Positions 46,207 through 56,212 of a DNA stretch of 64,000 nucleotides are shown piece by piece. A program made the translations under genes and the position numbers. The stretch spans positions 1 to 64,000 of the forward strand of contig NZ_RAQO01000006.1 of the NCBI RefSeq assembly GCF_003610775.1. The letters run 5' to 3'. Position 1 is the first letter of the stretch. Every line of letters starts with the position of its first letter. The notes under the pieces were generated by a model. That model saw only the letters and a program-made list of their open reading frames with translations, made no database searches and was not told where the DNA came from. This DNA comes from Alginatibacterium sediminis (lineage in GTDB: Bacteria; Pseudomonadota; Gammaproteobacteria; Enterobacterales; Celerinatantimonadaceae).

Positions 46207-46543
46207 TTGACTCACCTTGGAAAGTAAGGTCGATAACAAAGTCTTGTTGTGAAATTGATAAATGTGATTGCCATTTCTCTAGCAAAGCTAACTGGTCTCC
46301 ATAAGGTGCAACTAATAAATTAATCGTGTATTTGCGCTGGCGTGTTTGATCTGTGCTCCAAACTATTAGCCCAAGACCATCACCTTTAGCGTTTAACAAT
46401 ATGAAACATAACTGTTTATTGATTGCATGGCGAAGCATAGAGTAGGCCTCAAATAGATTCATCCCAGAATTAGGGTACTCACAAATCAGTTGTGCACTAA
46501 TACCTAAACTGCGGTAGTAGTCATCGTATTTGTTATTCGACAT
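46199..46543 (-). CDS. HlyC-like protein lacking catalytic residues
   Basis: This 114-residue protein looks like a shortened HlyC fold: MLRHAINKQLCFILLN matches the LPAIRANQYALLTR region, GLGLIVWSTDQ matches the VAYCSWANL strand, and LLVAPYGDQLALLEKW matches WIAPFGDNGALYKY. The residue equal to the catalytic Asp is Leu and no His is present at the expected N-terminal site. It is probably a non-catalytic partner. Its start overlaps the peptidase stop (11 bases) and its stop overlaps the next gene's start (8 bases). GGAG lies 6 bases before the ATG. From memory, MceI/MceJ of microcin E492 is a comparable HlyC-like enzyme plus partner. Confidence 0.6.
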   Translation of the reverse strand: MSNNKYDDYYRSLGISAQLICEYPNSGMNLFEAYSMLRHAINKQLCFILLNAKGDGLGLIVWSTDQTRQRKYTINLLVAPYGDQLALLEKWQSHLSISQQDFVIDLTFQGESNE

Positions 46544-47645
46544 TGGTTTCTCCGAGTTGACTCATTCTAATTAGTTCCTCGACACTGAGGTGCGCGCCCT
46601 TTGAAAATAGAGCGGCATACTCGCTGGTGCTTATTCTTGCGTCCAGCAAACCAATAGCAAGCCTTTGTCCAACGACACGAGCGAGTGGGTAAACATCTTG
46701 GTTGGAAAAAACAGAGGGAACTGGATTATCGTTCGTGGTAACGCCACGTAGACGAGAACTACTGGATTGAAGGAAATAATACTTACTTTGAGCGATATAG
46801 TTTTCGAATAATGAAGTTGAGAATAAAGGCTGTACATGGCTTAACAAAACTAAACCAAGTGATTCAATACTAAATGCGAGAATTTCTTTGACCAGAGTAC
46901 AGGGTTCGAAGCCATAAAAGTGTTGGTGTTTCATTGCGCAAGAATAGTGGGTGTAATGTCCTATTTCATGGGCAAGCTCTAGGCATTCTTGGTGGGGATT
47001 GGATTGTTGGACTGTGACTTTGGGTGCAGCTCCGTAACTCAAAACTTCAGTTCGACTACGCTTAGTTTTAGAGCTCAATACTAGCGTATCAGATTGCTTT
47101 ACTAAGCCGTTTTCACCAAAGTACAAGTCGTAGAATTGGGGTACATGTAGGCTTAACAAAAGACAAATAATTGGTGTGTAAGCTTGTGTTGTGGATTTGC
47201 TTTTTAAGTACTCATTCACTAATTGCTTCAAGATTAGCTTACCCAATGGGTATTCTGGACGCACGCCTGTATTTTGCGCATAAGATTTAAGCTCAGATGT
47301 TTGACTGATGCAAATCTTCATCAACAATTGATTTGGTAACTGGTGCTCGGCTAAACCAGCATTGTTCTCAAAGCAAATCAAGGGCCTGATATTCTGCGCT
47401 GCGTCAGCTAATTGAAAGATTGGCCAGGCCCAGATAATTTTCTCTACGAGGCTAGAAATTTCATCTTTAGTATTGGATTGGTGTAGGCGGCCACGGCAAG
47501 ATAAATACTGATTGAACAGCTGAATATCAATTTGCGTGTAGTCGTTAAAGCACTGCTCAAGCATGTTTGCTGATGAATGTAGGGTAAGCAAACCAAGGTA
47601 TTGGCGATTAAATTCTTGTACCGCTAAATGTGTAGGAGCTTGCAT
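46533..47645 (-). CDS. M3-like zinc metallopeptidase, first gene of peptide cluster
   Basis: This 370-residue protein has a gluzincin motif HEIGH (residues 226-230, in CLELAHEIGHYTHYS) and a third ligand E254 in LVKEILAFSIESL, spaced and shaped like the AExxS-x-x-x-E segment of M3B oligoendopeptidases. It is far shorter than true M3 enzymes (about 600 aa), and its first half is not recognised. There is no signal peptide. AGGTG lies 5 bases before ATG 47645. As the first gene of the cluster, and because the exporter lacks a C39 domain, it may remove the leader of the peptide at 45302. Confidence 0.72.
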   Translation of the reverse strand: MQAPTHLAVQEFNRQYLGLLTLHSSANMLEQCFNDYTQIDIQLFNQYLSCRGRLHQSNTKDEISSLVEKIIWAWPIFQLADAAQNIRPLICFENNAGLAEHQLPNQLLMKICISQTSELKSYAQNTGVRPEYPLGKLILKQLVNEYLKSKSTTQAYTPIICLLLSLHVPQFYDLYFGENGLVKQSDTLVLSSKTKRSRTEVLSYGAAPKVTVQQSNPHQECLELAHEIGHYTHYSCAMKHQHFYGFEPCTLVKEILAFSIESLGLVLLSHVQPLFSTSLFENYIAQSKYYFLQSSSSRLRGVTTNDNPVPSVFSNQDVYPLARVVGQRLAIGLLDARISTSEYAALFSKGAHLSVEELIRMSQLGETNVE

Positions 47646-47735
47646 ATGACACCTTAATTACAGAAGTGTTATTAAGGTTAGAAGCTATTTGGGGTAAAGC
47701 AAATTTATTTTGAGTTTTTTATCAGTAACGGGCCG

Positions 47736-48248
47736 TTAATCGAAATAGTGGCGCTTTTTGTAGCGTCGCATGGTGTTGTAACGCCACAAGTTATTGATAA
47801 CGAGATAACCCAAACTTGAGCAAATGATGGCCATAACTAAACTACCGAGCAAGAATGCCGGCCCTAGGGTTTCAAGAAGCTCAAGTGTACCGTCTAAGCT
47901 GAAGTCTAGGTGGTAGTGAATGATGGGCTGGGATAAAAGCTTAGCCCCGACAAAGTAACAAAGAAAAAATATAGCCGGTAGCGTAATAGGATTTGAAATC
48001 CAAACTAGAGCTACGGATAGGGGAAGATTAACACGAAACAACATAGCAAAAGCTGCTGCGATAATCATTTGAGATGGCAATGGGATGAATGTTACGAAAA
48101 GTCCAACTGCAAATGCCCCCGCAGCCGAGCGGCGATTCAGATGCCATAAGTTGGGATTATGTAGCAAGTCGCCAAAAATCTTAAAATGCTTGTGATTTTT
48201 TAGCGCGTCAGGCTTGGGCATAATACGCAAGAGTGTTTTTTTTGGCAT
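47736..48248 (-). CDS. DUF2062 family membrane protein
   Basis: This 170-residue inner-membrane protein has three hydrophobic segments and the DUF2062 pattern: NRRSAAGAFAVGLFVTFIPLPSQM, then LPLSVALVWISNPITLPAIFFLCYFVGAKLL. The family is widespread next to comEC in gammaproteobacteria and has no known function. It is transcribed divergently from comEC and is not part of the peptide cluster. Confidence 0.85.
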   Translation of the reverse strand: MPKKTLLRIMPKPDALKNHKHFKIFGDLLHNPNLWHLNRRSAAGAFAVGLFVTFIPLPSQMIIAAAFAMLFRVNLPLSVALVWISNPITLPAIFFLCYFVGAKLLSQPIIHYHLDFSLDGTLELLETLGPAFLLGSLVMAIICSSLGYLVINNLWRYNTMRRYKKRHYFD

Positions 48249-48285
48249 ATAGTTTACTAATTGACTCTTTTGTTATTAGGTGGCT

Positions 48286-50580
48286 ATGAACCGCTACTGT
48301 ATCCTTTGGCTTTCTGTTATCGGCAGCTCACCTTTCTGGCCAGCAATTCCAAGCTTGGCGTTTTTAGCATGCACCATACTAGCCGCAATCGGTTTATTTT
48401 GGTACTCAAAGTCGAGTGCAATCGTGGTAGTTTGCGCTTTGTTTTGGATATACCTGCACATGTCACATTACCGCGACTGGCAAACCAACATTGCAAGTAA
48501 AGCTGAGCATCAACTAGAGGCGTGTATTGTTGAGCTTAGGGAGCACGATAACTACCAACACTTAAAGGTGAAGCTACAAAAATTTAATTCGCAAAAAATC
48601 TATCTTAAAGCCAGCAACTTGTCACTTTATCTTTACCGAAAAGCTGACGACTTGAGCATAAATACATCGAATTTGATACAAGGAGACTGCATTTCAGTTC
48701 TAGCGCGCCTAAAACCAGCGCGATCGCTAGCTAATCCTGCAGGGTTTAACAAATCTAAATGGTTGGTTGCACAAGGTGTCGTTGGTACTGGCAGCGTTAA
48801 ATCGTGGAGCTTACTTGATGACGATGACAGTTTGAAAGATAGCCTTACAAAGTTTCGTTTACAGCTTCGAGATAACTTAGACGAGCAACTAGAGGGTCTG
48901 CCACATAAAGCCGCCTTATTGGCGTTGATAGCTGCAGATAGAACAACGATGCCCGCGGAACAGACTCAGATCTTACAAGATAGTGGCTTGAGTCATCTGT
49001 TTGTTGTGTCTGGTTTACATATTGGACTATTGGCAAGTTTTTCTTGGTATGCACTCCGGTTCGTACTTCCAAGTGTTTCGCTGCGCGCTACTGGTGTTGT
49101 GACACTTATACTATGTGGCGGTTTTTGTTGGTTTATCGGCTGGCCTATTTCGGCTTTTCGCGCATATGTTGTGTTGTTAATTGTGTTGCTTGCAAAGGTC
49201 AGTGATATTCGATTATCAAATACAAATATCGTTCTTGTTAGTGCTAGTGTCATTTGCCTAATTTGGCCCATGAGTGTTTACGCTATAGGATTTTGGCTTA
49301 GTTTTACTGCGTTCTCGTTGGTGCTGTGGAGCTTATGGTGTTGGAGTCTTCAAGGCTGGCGGCAGATTGTAGCGGTTCAATTTAGCATTGGATTCGGAAT
49401 GTTGCCTTTGCAATTGGCGGTGTTCTCGTACTTTCCAATTGTTGGTCTGGTTTTAAATCTAGTGTTTATCCCCCTGTTCTCGATGTTGCTTGTCCCATTG
49501 TTGATTCTAGCAATGCTGTGCAGTGTTCTTTACCAGAGTGCTACAGTTCTGATTTTAGGGGGTTGTGATAAAATTTTGGACTTTTCATTTCGCTTACTAT
49601 TTGCGTTAGCTGATGTATTTCCATTCGGTGTGCAGGTTTCGTCTGAGCAGCAAAGCTACTTGTGGCTTTCATTGTTAGTATTGATTGTCTTTCTATGTTT
49701 TGGACAGGTATCCAAATACGTTGTGTTGTTTATCGCGAGCATTGGATTTACGGCTAGGTTAAATCAACATCAACCAATATGGAGCGTGTTGGCCTTTGAT
49801 GTAGGGCAGGGCAGTTCAATACTGGTGAAGCAAGCCGAAAGCTACTTACTCTACGATACCGGTGCTAGATTTCGGGGCGGATATAGCTATGCAAATAGTG
49901 TCTTGCTGCCTTTTTTCGATCAACAGCGTGTCTCTAGTTTAGATTGGCTGGTCATTAGCCATAAAGACAATGATCATGCCGGCGGTGTTGGCGACTTAAA
50001 TCAAAAGTTAAAAATTGCTCAGGCGGTTGTGCCAACAGGGCTGAAGCTGAACACCAGTCAACGCGCGTGCATGGGAACTCATTCTTGGCTAGACTTAACA
50101 CTGGAGTTTGTAAGCCCTCCAAATTTGTTTGAAGAGAAGTTTGGCCATGGGCCTGCGAAACCTGCTTGGCTTAAAAAAACTAACAATCAGTCCTGTGTTT
50201 TGCGCATAAGCTCTGGCAAACATTCTGTTTTACTCACCGGCGATATAGAGATAGCCGCTGAACAGTTTTTATTAGATCAAAGCGCTTTTAAGGCTAGCGA
50301 TATATTGCTTTCCCCCCACCATGGAAGCAAAAGCTCGTCGAGTAAGCAGTTCATAAATGCGGTGGCTCCCCAGCAGGTTATTCATAGCGCCGGTAGCTAT
50401 AATCGCTATAAGTTTCCCAATCTGCATGTGGTCGCTAACTATAGCGATTCAATGCAGTGGGTAACCGGTGTCGACGGCGCAATTGAGGTCGAGTTCTATC
50501 AGAATAGCCTGAAGGTTTCTAGCGTGCGCGGTAAAGCAAATTCCGCATGGTACCTAGATCTAGTTGAATTGAGTTACTAG
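48286..50580 (+). CDS. comEC: ComEC/Rec2 DNA-uptake channel protein
   Basis: This 764-residue inner-membrane protein moves single-stranded DNA into the cytoplasm during natural transformation. It has an N-terminal DUF4131-like region, the membrane competence domain (SGLSHLFVVSGLHIGLLASF at about 238-257), and a C-terminal metallo-beta-lactamase-like domain starting at DVGQGSSILVKQ (about 505) with SHKDNDHAGG (about 558). ATG 48286 is preferred to GTG 48280 by spacing from AGG. In related bacteria msbA follows directly; here about 6 kb intervene, and a decayed second comEC 3' end lies beside msbA. Confidence 0.92.
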   Translation: MNRYCILWLSVIGSSPFWPAIPSLAFLACTILAAIGLFWYSKSSAIVVVCALFWIYLHMSHYRDWQTNIASKAEHQLEACIVELREHDNYQHLKVKLQKFNSQKIYLKASNLSLYLYRKADDLSINTSNLIQGDCISVLARLKPARSLANPAGFNKSKWLVAQGVVGTGSVKSWSLLDDDDSLKDSLTKFRLQLRDNLDEQLEGLPHKAALLALIAADRTTMPAEQTQILQDSGLSHLFVVSGLHIGLLASFSWYALRFVLPSVSLRATGVVTLILCGGFCWFIGWPISAFRAYVVLLIVLLAKVSDIRLSNTNIVLVSASVICLIWPMSVYAIGFWLSFTAFSLVLWSLWCWSLQGWRQIVAVQFSIGFGMLPLQLAVFSYFPIVGLVLNLVFIPLFSMLLVPLLILAMLCSVLYQSATVLILGGCDKILDFSFRLLFALADVFPFGVQVSSEQQSYLWLSLLVLIVFLCFGQVSKYVVLFIASIGFTARLNQHQPIWSVLAFDVGQGSSILVKQAESYLLYDTGARFRGGYSYANSVLLPFFDQQRVSSLDWLVISHKDNDHAGGVGDLNQKLKIAQAVVPTGLKLNTSQRACMGTHSWLDLTLEFVSPPNLFEEKFGHGPAKPAWLKKTNNQSCVLRISSGKHSVLLTGDIEIAAEQFLLDQSAFKASDILLSPHHGSKSSSSKQFINAVAPQQVIHSAGSYNRYKFPNLHVVANYSDSMQWVTGVDGAIEVEFYQNSLKVSSVRGKANSAWYLDLVELSY

Positions 50581-51063
50581 TTTTACGTTTACGTATTAAT
50601 GACTTACTGGATTTTATGAGCGAGCAGTTGAAAATAATGTTGTTTATTCATGTGAATTCCGAATGGCTATGTTTTGGTATATAGCTAGGTTGCAATAGTG
50701 TTGTTAGTTGAATTTGACGCATGAAAATTTGAAAAGTTTTTTGTTAATAGGTTGCTTTCCCTTAAGGGGTTTATATCGCAAACATCACGAAACGACCGCA
50801 GACAAAAGTTTGTGGAAGTAGGTGGATTTCGAAGCTTAGTTTACTAAAAGCAATATGATATGCGATAGTATCCGGAAGTAGTAGCAAAAGAGATTAATTC
50901 GGTTCTCAGTTTTTGCTTTCAAGCCATCTTAATTGTGAGCTTGATCTAGATTTAAACTAGGTATTTCCGAAGTCGGAATTTTTGAAAGTGTGACTTTCAA
51001 ACTAATACATACTCATTCAGTTTTGACTACTCATGGTTTGAAGCTTTTTAAAGGGAAATATAA
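50581..51063 (+). promoter_or_regulatory. manC upstream region with two inverted repeats
   Basis: This 480-base gap precedes manC. Two close inverted repeats occur: TTCCGA-AG-TCGGAA (50965-50978) and TTTGAAAGT-GTG-ACTTTCAAA (50981-51001), the second a perfect 9-bp stem about 60 bases before the start. They could be operators or leader hairpins controlling the GDP-fucose genes. I looked for an ops/JUMPstart element and did not find one. AAAGGGAAA supplies the manC ribosome site. Confidence 0.45.
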
Positions 51064-52512
51064 ATGATATTACCAGTAATTATGGCTGGGGGATCTGGGT
51101 CTCGTTTGTGGCCGTTGTCACGTCAACAATTTCCGAAGCAATTTTTAACTCTTGATGGTAGTGACTCAATGTTACAAAGCACCGTGCAACGTTTAAGTGG
51201 AATCGAACATTTAGCTCCTCTTGTAATTTGCAACGAGGTTCACAGGTTTACCGTAGCAGAGCAATTCAGAGCTAATAACTTGGAGAACAGCGGTATAATC
51301 CTAGAGCCTGCGGGGCGAAATACTGCTCCTGCAATTGCGCTCGCGGCCTTAACCGCATTAAGAAATGGCACTGACCCATTGCTACTGGTGTTAGCCGCAG
51401 ACCATATTATTAAAGACGAGAAAAAGTTTTGTAGTGCCGTTATCAACGCCGAAAACTTAGCAGAAAACGACAAACTGGTTACTTTCGGAATCGTTCCGGC
51501 GTCACCAGAAACAGGTTACGGTTATATTCGGAGAGGTGAGAAAAAAACAACGGAAGAAGCATCTTTCGATCCTGGATATAATGTCGATGAGTTTGTAGAA
51601 AAACCTGACTTGGTTACAGCTGAGTCCTATTTGAATAGTGGAGAATACTTCTGGAATAGCGGGATGTTCCTGTTTAAAGCTAGTCGATATATTGAAGTCC
51701 TCTCAAAATATTGCCCGGAAATTGTTACATCATGTAAACGTTCAATTGAGCTAGCCCAAACTGACGACGACTTTATTCGAGTGGATAAAGATGCGTTTGA
51801 ATCCTGTCCGAGTAACTCTATCGATTATGCAGTCATGGAACCTCTTTGCAAAGAGTCTGGTCCTTGCAACGTCATGGTAATCCCAATGGATTGTGGGTGG
51901 AGTGATGTTGGTAGTTGGTCTTCTTTATGGGAAGTTAAAGACAAAGATGCATACGGTAACGCATTCTTTGGCGATGTTATGTATGTAAACACTAATAACT
52001 CATATGTTCATGCAAGTGAGAAACTCGTGACTGTAATCGGATTGGATAATGTGGTGGTTGTCGAAACAAAAGATGCGGTTTTGGTATCAGCTATGCCCGA
52101 AGTGCAAGAGGTGAAAAAAATTGTTGAAAAGCTCAAATCTGACGAAAGGAGTCAGTGGCAACACCATCGAGAGGTTTACCGTCCTTGGGGAAAATTTGAC
52201 ACTATCGATACTGGTGGCCGTTTTCAAGTCAAACGAATTACCGTTAAACCTGGAGCTAAGCTAAGCGTACAAATGCATCACCATCGTGCCGAACATTGGA
52301 TCATTGTTTCTGGTACTGCGAAAGTTACGAATAGTGGAGAGGAAAGTTTGTTAACTGAGAATCAATCGACGTATATCCCCGTGGGAGCCATTCACTCTTT
52401 AGAAAACCCAGGTAAAGTGCCATTAGAGATGATTGAAGTGCAATCAGGGAGCTATCTCGGAGAAGACGATATTGTTCGATTTGAAGACCGTTATGGCCGT
52501 CTAAATCAATGA
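51064..52512 (+). CDS. manC: Mannose-1-phosphate guanylyltransferase / mannose-6-P isomerase
   Basis: This bifunctional type II enzyme (482 aa) makes GDP-mannose. The N-terminal nucleotidyltransferase has [36 protein letters not shown] and FVEKPD. The C-terminal cupin isomerase domain has [11 protein letters not shown] and the metal-binding [18 protein letters not shown]. The product feeds gmd and fcl just downstream, so the three genes supply GDP-L-fucose for a surface polysaccharide. It lies in the segment inserted between comEC and msbA. Confidence 0.95.
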   Translation: MILPVIMAGGSGSRLWPLSRQQFPKQFLTLDGSDSMLQSTVQRLSGIEHLAPLVICNEVHRFTVAEQFRANNLENSGIILEPAGRNTAPAIALAALTALRNGTDPLLLVLAADHIIKDEKKFCSAVINAENLAENDKLVTFGIVPASPETGYGYIRRGEKKTTEEASFDPGYNVDEFVEKPDLVTAESYLNSGEYFWNSGMFLFKASRYIEVLSKYCPEIVTSCKRSIELAQTDDDFIRVDKDAFESCPSNSIDYAVMEPLCKESGPCNVMVIPMDCGWSDVGSWSSLWEVKDKDAYGNAFFGDVMYVNTNNSYVHASEKLVTVIGLDNVVVVETKDAVLVSAMPEVQEVKKIVEKLKSDERSQWQHHREVYRPWGKFDTIDTGGRFQVKRITVKPGAKLSVQMHHHRAEHWIIVSGTAKVTNSGEESLLTENQSTYIPVGAIHSLENPGKVPLEMIEVQSGSYLGEDDIVRFEDRYGRLNQ

Positions 52513-52858
52513 AGTAATTCACTCCAAACTATTTAAAGATTGCTATGTAAATGTATAAGTCGAAAAACGTAAACGCTATCGGAACATTGACTTTGTTTGC
52601 TCTCATTTATTCTGGACAGAATTTTATAGTGCTGAGTACATTAGCTAATGAGGTTCGCAACATAGAAGTACCTTACCGTATTAACTACATGTTTAGCATT
52701 CACCGCTTGTGTTTGCAGCTATCGATTAGCGAAGTTTCGAGACGTTTTTGTACACCGAATTGTTTCAGAATATATCAGGTTTGGCGTAGTCTGAGTATTA
52801 ATCAATAGTACGTAGACAGCCCGAACAAAAATAGGACACTATCGAATTGGAAAGCGAA
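52513..52858. other. Intergenic region between manC and gmd
   Basis: About 345 bases lie between these genes, long for one pathway. A frame at 52551-52808 is open, but it has no ribosome site, unusual composition and no recognisable motif, so I do not call it. No terminator hairpin is clear. gmd may have its own promoter here. Confidence 0.35.
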
Positions 52859-53992
52859 ATGTCAAAGACCAAAGTAGCACTAATAACAGGTATTACAGGG
52901 CAAGATGGTTCTTACTTAGCTGAATTGTTACTAGAAAAAGGTTATGAAGTGCACGGCATAAAGCGACGATCTTCTTCTTTGAATACTGAGCGAGTCGATC
53001 ATATCTACCAAGACATTCATGAGCAGGATAAGCGATTTTTTTTACACTATGGGGATCTCACTGACTCGTCAAATTTAACTCGCATTATTAAGAATGTGCA
53101 GCCAGATGAAGTTTATAACTTAGGGGCGCAGTCTCATGTTGCTGTTTCTTTTGAGTGTCCTGAGTACACAGCTGATGTTGATGCAATGGGAACTTTGCGG
53201 CTATTAGAGGCGATACGATTTTTGGGTTTAGAAAAGCAAACCAAATTTTACCAAGCTTCAACTTCTGAATTGTATGGGCAAGTTCAAGAAATTCCGCAAA
53301 AAGAAACGACTCCATTTCATCCGCGCTCTCCGTATGCGGTCGCCAAAATGTATGCTTACTGGATCGTTGTTAATTACCGTGAGTCTTACGGAATGTATGC
53401 ATGTAATGGTATATTGTTTAACCATGAGTCGCCGCGTCGAGGAGAAACCTTTGTCACACGTAAGATCACCCGAGGCATTTCTAACATTTCTCAAGGTTTA
53501 GAGAAATGCCTATATTTAGGTAATATGGATGCGTTACGTGATTGGGGGCATGCCAAAGACTATGTGCGTATGCAGTGGATGATGTTGCAGCAAGAGCAAG
53601 CTGAAGATTTTGTTATCGCAACAGGTAAACAAATTAGTGTGCGAGAGTTTGTAACTTTATCGGCAATAGAAGCAGGTATTGAGCTCGAATTTTCTGGTAA
53701 CGGCACGCAAGAGGTCGGCACGATTAAATCTATAGTAGGTCATGATGCGCCTGCACTAAGTATAGGTGATGTTATAGTTCGTGTTGATCCTCGATATTTT
53801 CGACCTGCGGAAGTAGCAACGCTAGTAGGGGACTCTTCTAAAGCCAAAGAGAAGCTTGGGTGGGAATCACAAATAACTGTTGAGCAATTGTGTGCCGAAA
53901 TGGTACAGCATGATCTAAGTAAAGCGAAACAACAAGCGTTGCTAAAAGCTCATGGTCATGAAGTTTCAATTGCTATTGACAATCGAGGTTAG
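52859..53992 (+). CDS. gmd: GDP-mannose 4,6-dehydratase
   Basis: This short-chain dehydrogenase/reductase (377 aa) converts GDP-mannose to GDP-4-keto-6-deoxymannose. It has the NADP-binding [22 protein letters not shown], the [13 protein letters not shown] block, the catalytic [12 protein letters not shown] with the Y-x3-K pair, and [20 protein letters not shown] 52859 is preferred to the TTG at 52847 because GGAAAG precedes it. It is followed after two bases by fcl. Confidence 0.95.
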   Translation: MSKTKVALITGITGQDGSYLAELLLEKGYEVHGIKRRSSSLNTERVDHIYQDIHEQDKRFFLHYGDLTDSSNLTRIIKNVQPDEVYNLGAQSHVAVSFECPEYTADVDAMGTLRLLEAIRFLGLEKQTKFYQASTSELYGQVQEIPQKETTPFHPRSPYAVAKMYAYWIVVNYRESYGMYACNGILFNHESPRRGETFVTRKITRGISNISQGLEKCLYLGNMDALRDWGHAKDYVRMQWMMLQQEQAEDFVIATGKQISVREFVTLSAIEAGIELEFSGNGTQEVGTIKSIVGHDAPALSIGDVIVRVDPRYFRPAEVATLVGDSSKAKEKLGWESQITVEQLCAEMVQHDLSKAKQQALLKAHGHEVSIAIDNRG

Positions 53993-53994
53993 AC

Positions 53995-54969
53995 GTGGCG
54001 GATATCAGACCCAAAATTTATGTTGCAGGACATCATGGAATGGTCGGTTCCGCAATTATCCGTAATCTTGAAGCAAGTGGTTATACAAACATTATTACGC
54101 GTACGAGGAGTGAATTAGACTTAACATGCCAAAAGTCAGTAGCTAAGTTTTTTGAGTTGGAAGATATCGATCATGTCTATTTGGCTGCAGCTAAAGTTGG
54201 TGGAATTGTGGCAAACAATACTTACCCGGCGGAATTCATATATGAGAACTTGATGATTCAATCCAATATCATCCACAGCGCTCATATCCATAATGTTCAG
54301 AAGCTTCTATTTCTAGGATCTTCGTGTATTTATCCAAAGCTAGCTTCTCAACCAATGAAAGAGTCCGCTCTATTGACTGGATATTTGGAAAAAACCAATG
54401 AACCTTATGCGATAGCAAAGATTGCAGGCATTAAGTTATGTGAGAGTTACAATCGTCAATATGCTCGAGATTACCGAAGTGTGATGCCAACCAATTTGTA
54501 TGGACCAAATGATAATTTTCATCCTGATAATAGCCACGTTCTACCTGCATTACTTCGGCGTTTTCATGAGGCAAAAATAAATGGAACCAAAGAAGTAATA
54601 GCCTGGGGGAGCGGTAAGCCCAAGCGAGAGTTTTTACATGTAGATGACATGGCAGCGGCATCTATTTACGTTATGAATCTATCAGTCGAGGAGTATATTG
54701 ATAATACGGAACCGATGCTGAGCCACATAAATGTGGGTACTGGAACAGACTGTACTATTAGAGAATTGGTTGAAACAGTGGCTAAAGTTGTCGGTTTTAC
54801 AGGCAAGATCAGATTTGATTCAAGCAAGCCTGATGGAGCACCCAGAAAACTAATGGATGTCGATAGGCTCGGAAATTTGGGGTGGCGCTCATCAGTCAAA
54901 TTAGAAGCAGGTTTAAGTATGACTTATCAGTGGTTTATTAAGCATGCTCTCGAAGTTAGACAGGTTTAG
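53995..54969 (+). CDS. fcl: GDP-L-fucose synthase
   Basis: This epimerase-reductase (324 aa) completes GDP-L-fucose synthesis from the Gmd product. It shows the Rossmann motif [25 protein letters not shown], and the catalytic [19 protein letters not shown]. The start is GTG 53995 with GAGG about 6 bases upstream, two bases after the gmd stop, so the two are translated together. A dead insertion element begins 18 bases after its stop codon. Confidence 0.95.
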   Translation: MADIRPKIYVAGHHGMVGSAIIRNLEASGYTNIITRTRSELDLTCQKSVAKFFELEDIDHVYLAAAKVGGIVANNTYPAEFIYENLMIQSNIIHSAHIHNVQKLLFLGSSCIYPKLASQPMKESALLTGYLEKTNEPYAIAKIAGIKLCESYNRQYARDYRSVMPTNLYGPNDNFHPDNSHVLPALLRRFHEAKINGTKEVIAWGSGKPKREFLHVDDMAAASIYVMNLSVEEYIDNTEPMLSHINVGTGTDCTIRELVETVAKVVGFTGKIRFDSSKPDGAPRKLMDVDRLGNLGWRSSVKLEAGLSMTYQWFIKHALEVRQV

Positions 54970-55019
54970 AATTTTATTTTAAATAGTTGACCCGTCCTGA
55001 TACGGGTTGACACTTCTAG

Positions 55020-55864
55020 TTAAAATGCTCGATGAACTTCATCGGGCGTTTTGTACTTTAAGAACGTATGCGGCCTCATTTGATTATAGATCTTGACTGA
55101 CTCTGCAACCATTTTTCGTGCCTCCTCTAAATCATTAGGCTTGCTCAACAAGAGCTCCATCTTCAATATCCCATTGATACGCTCAGCGAGTGCATTTTGA
55201 TAGCAGTCGTATCCATCAGTCATTGAGCATGATGCTTTTGGTGGATATCTTGGTAGGCTTTCGAGCTATATTATGTCCCTCTATCTGAGTGATTAACAAA
55301 CCCAGTACTCTGGCGTTATTTCAGTGCTGATATAAAAGCTTTCTTCACCGATTACGTTCTCATGTTTTAGTCTACATAGTTCCCAACAATTTTCCTTGAA
55401 TACGCATCTGTCACTAAACTGATGTTGCTTTCGTCACTCCGTGTTGGAAGATAGGTGATGTCAGCCACCCACAACTGCTCTGGTTTGGTTGGGGTTAGTC
55501 CTTCTTTTACACTGTTGGGATGACAGTAGTATCGATTATTGCTTTTAGCCGTGCGATGATATGCGCGCCGACTCTGGACTAGAAGTCGAATCACTCGGAG
55601 TAGGTCAAAAAGCTTATCTCGGCCAATAGTAAGCCCTTGTTGTAGTGCGAGGTATTGCAGCTTTCGAGTACCTTTTCGAGTTTGTTTGACTCTGACGTCA
55701 CGGACAAAGCGGAGCACTGCATTGGATTGTTGAGTACGGTTAATCTCAACCTGGCACTGTTTATAGAAGACTTGCTTGGTTATATTTACGAGTTGGCAAA
55801 CCTCGTCACTGTTAATCGGGCTATGGTTTTCTCTTGGACAATGCTTCTTTGTGCTTTTTATCAC
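55020..55864 (-). pseudogene. IS3-family transposase orfB, disrupted
   Basis: The integrase part is recognisable: LWVADITYLPTRSDESNISLVTDAYSRKIVG with the first catalytic Asp, NHSDRG with the second, and NALAERINGILKME with the Glu. It is interrupted by four in-frame stop codons between 55367 and 55274 and by a frameshift near 55225-55260, after which the frame continues to the stop at 55020. The enzyme cannot be made. Confidence 0.88.
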
Positions 55865-55882
55865 GCGAACTCCGCAGTCACG

Positions 55883-56212
55883 TTACATGACGTTGATGAT
55901 AGCTTCAAAAAAGTCAGCTTTGAGTTGCACATCCTTAAGTTGTTTTTCGAGCAGCTTAATACGTTGTTCAGGAGTGGGAGGGGAATTGTACTCGGCCATA
56001 GACTCACCTTTACGCATAAATTTGGGTGTTCATTTAGACCAATCTAGTCGACCATGCTTACGAAGCCAAACCAAAACAGTAGAAAATCCTTGAATGCCAT
56101 ACTTGTCCTGCGCTTGTTTGTAAGTCAGTTCTCCTTTTTCTACTTCGTCTACGACGGCCAATTTAAAAGCGAGAGAATGGTCGCGGCGAGTTTTCTTAGT
56201 TACTGGTTTCAT
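55883..56212 (-). pseudogene. IS3-family transposase orfA, interrupted by a stop codon
   Basis: This helix-turn-helix orfA begins at ATG 56212 with GGAG 6 bases upstream and reads RRDHSLAFKLAVVDEVEKG, then QDKYGIQGFSTVLVWLRKHG. A TGA at 56030-56032 interrupts it after LDWSK. The frame then continues with TPKFMRKGESMAEYN and the leucine-zipper-like TPEQRIKLLEKQLKDVQLKA to TAA at 55883. The TGA probably replaces a sense codon such as GGA. Confidence 0.82.

Noticed and set aside
50581-51063. RfaH ops/JUMPstart element ahead of the polysaccharide genes
   Set aside because: No GGCGGTAGCGT-like core was found in the interval.
52551-52808. 85-codon plus-strand frame between manC and gmd
   Set aside because: There is no ribosome site, the composition is not protein-like at its end, and no motif is recognised; chance in AT-rich intergenic DNA is more likely.
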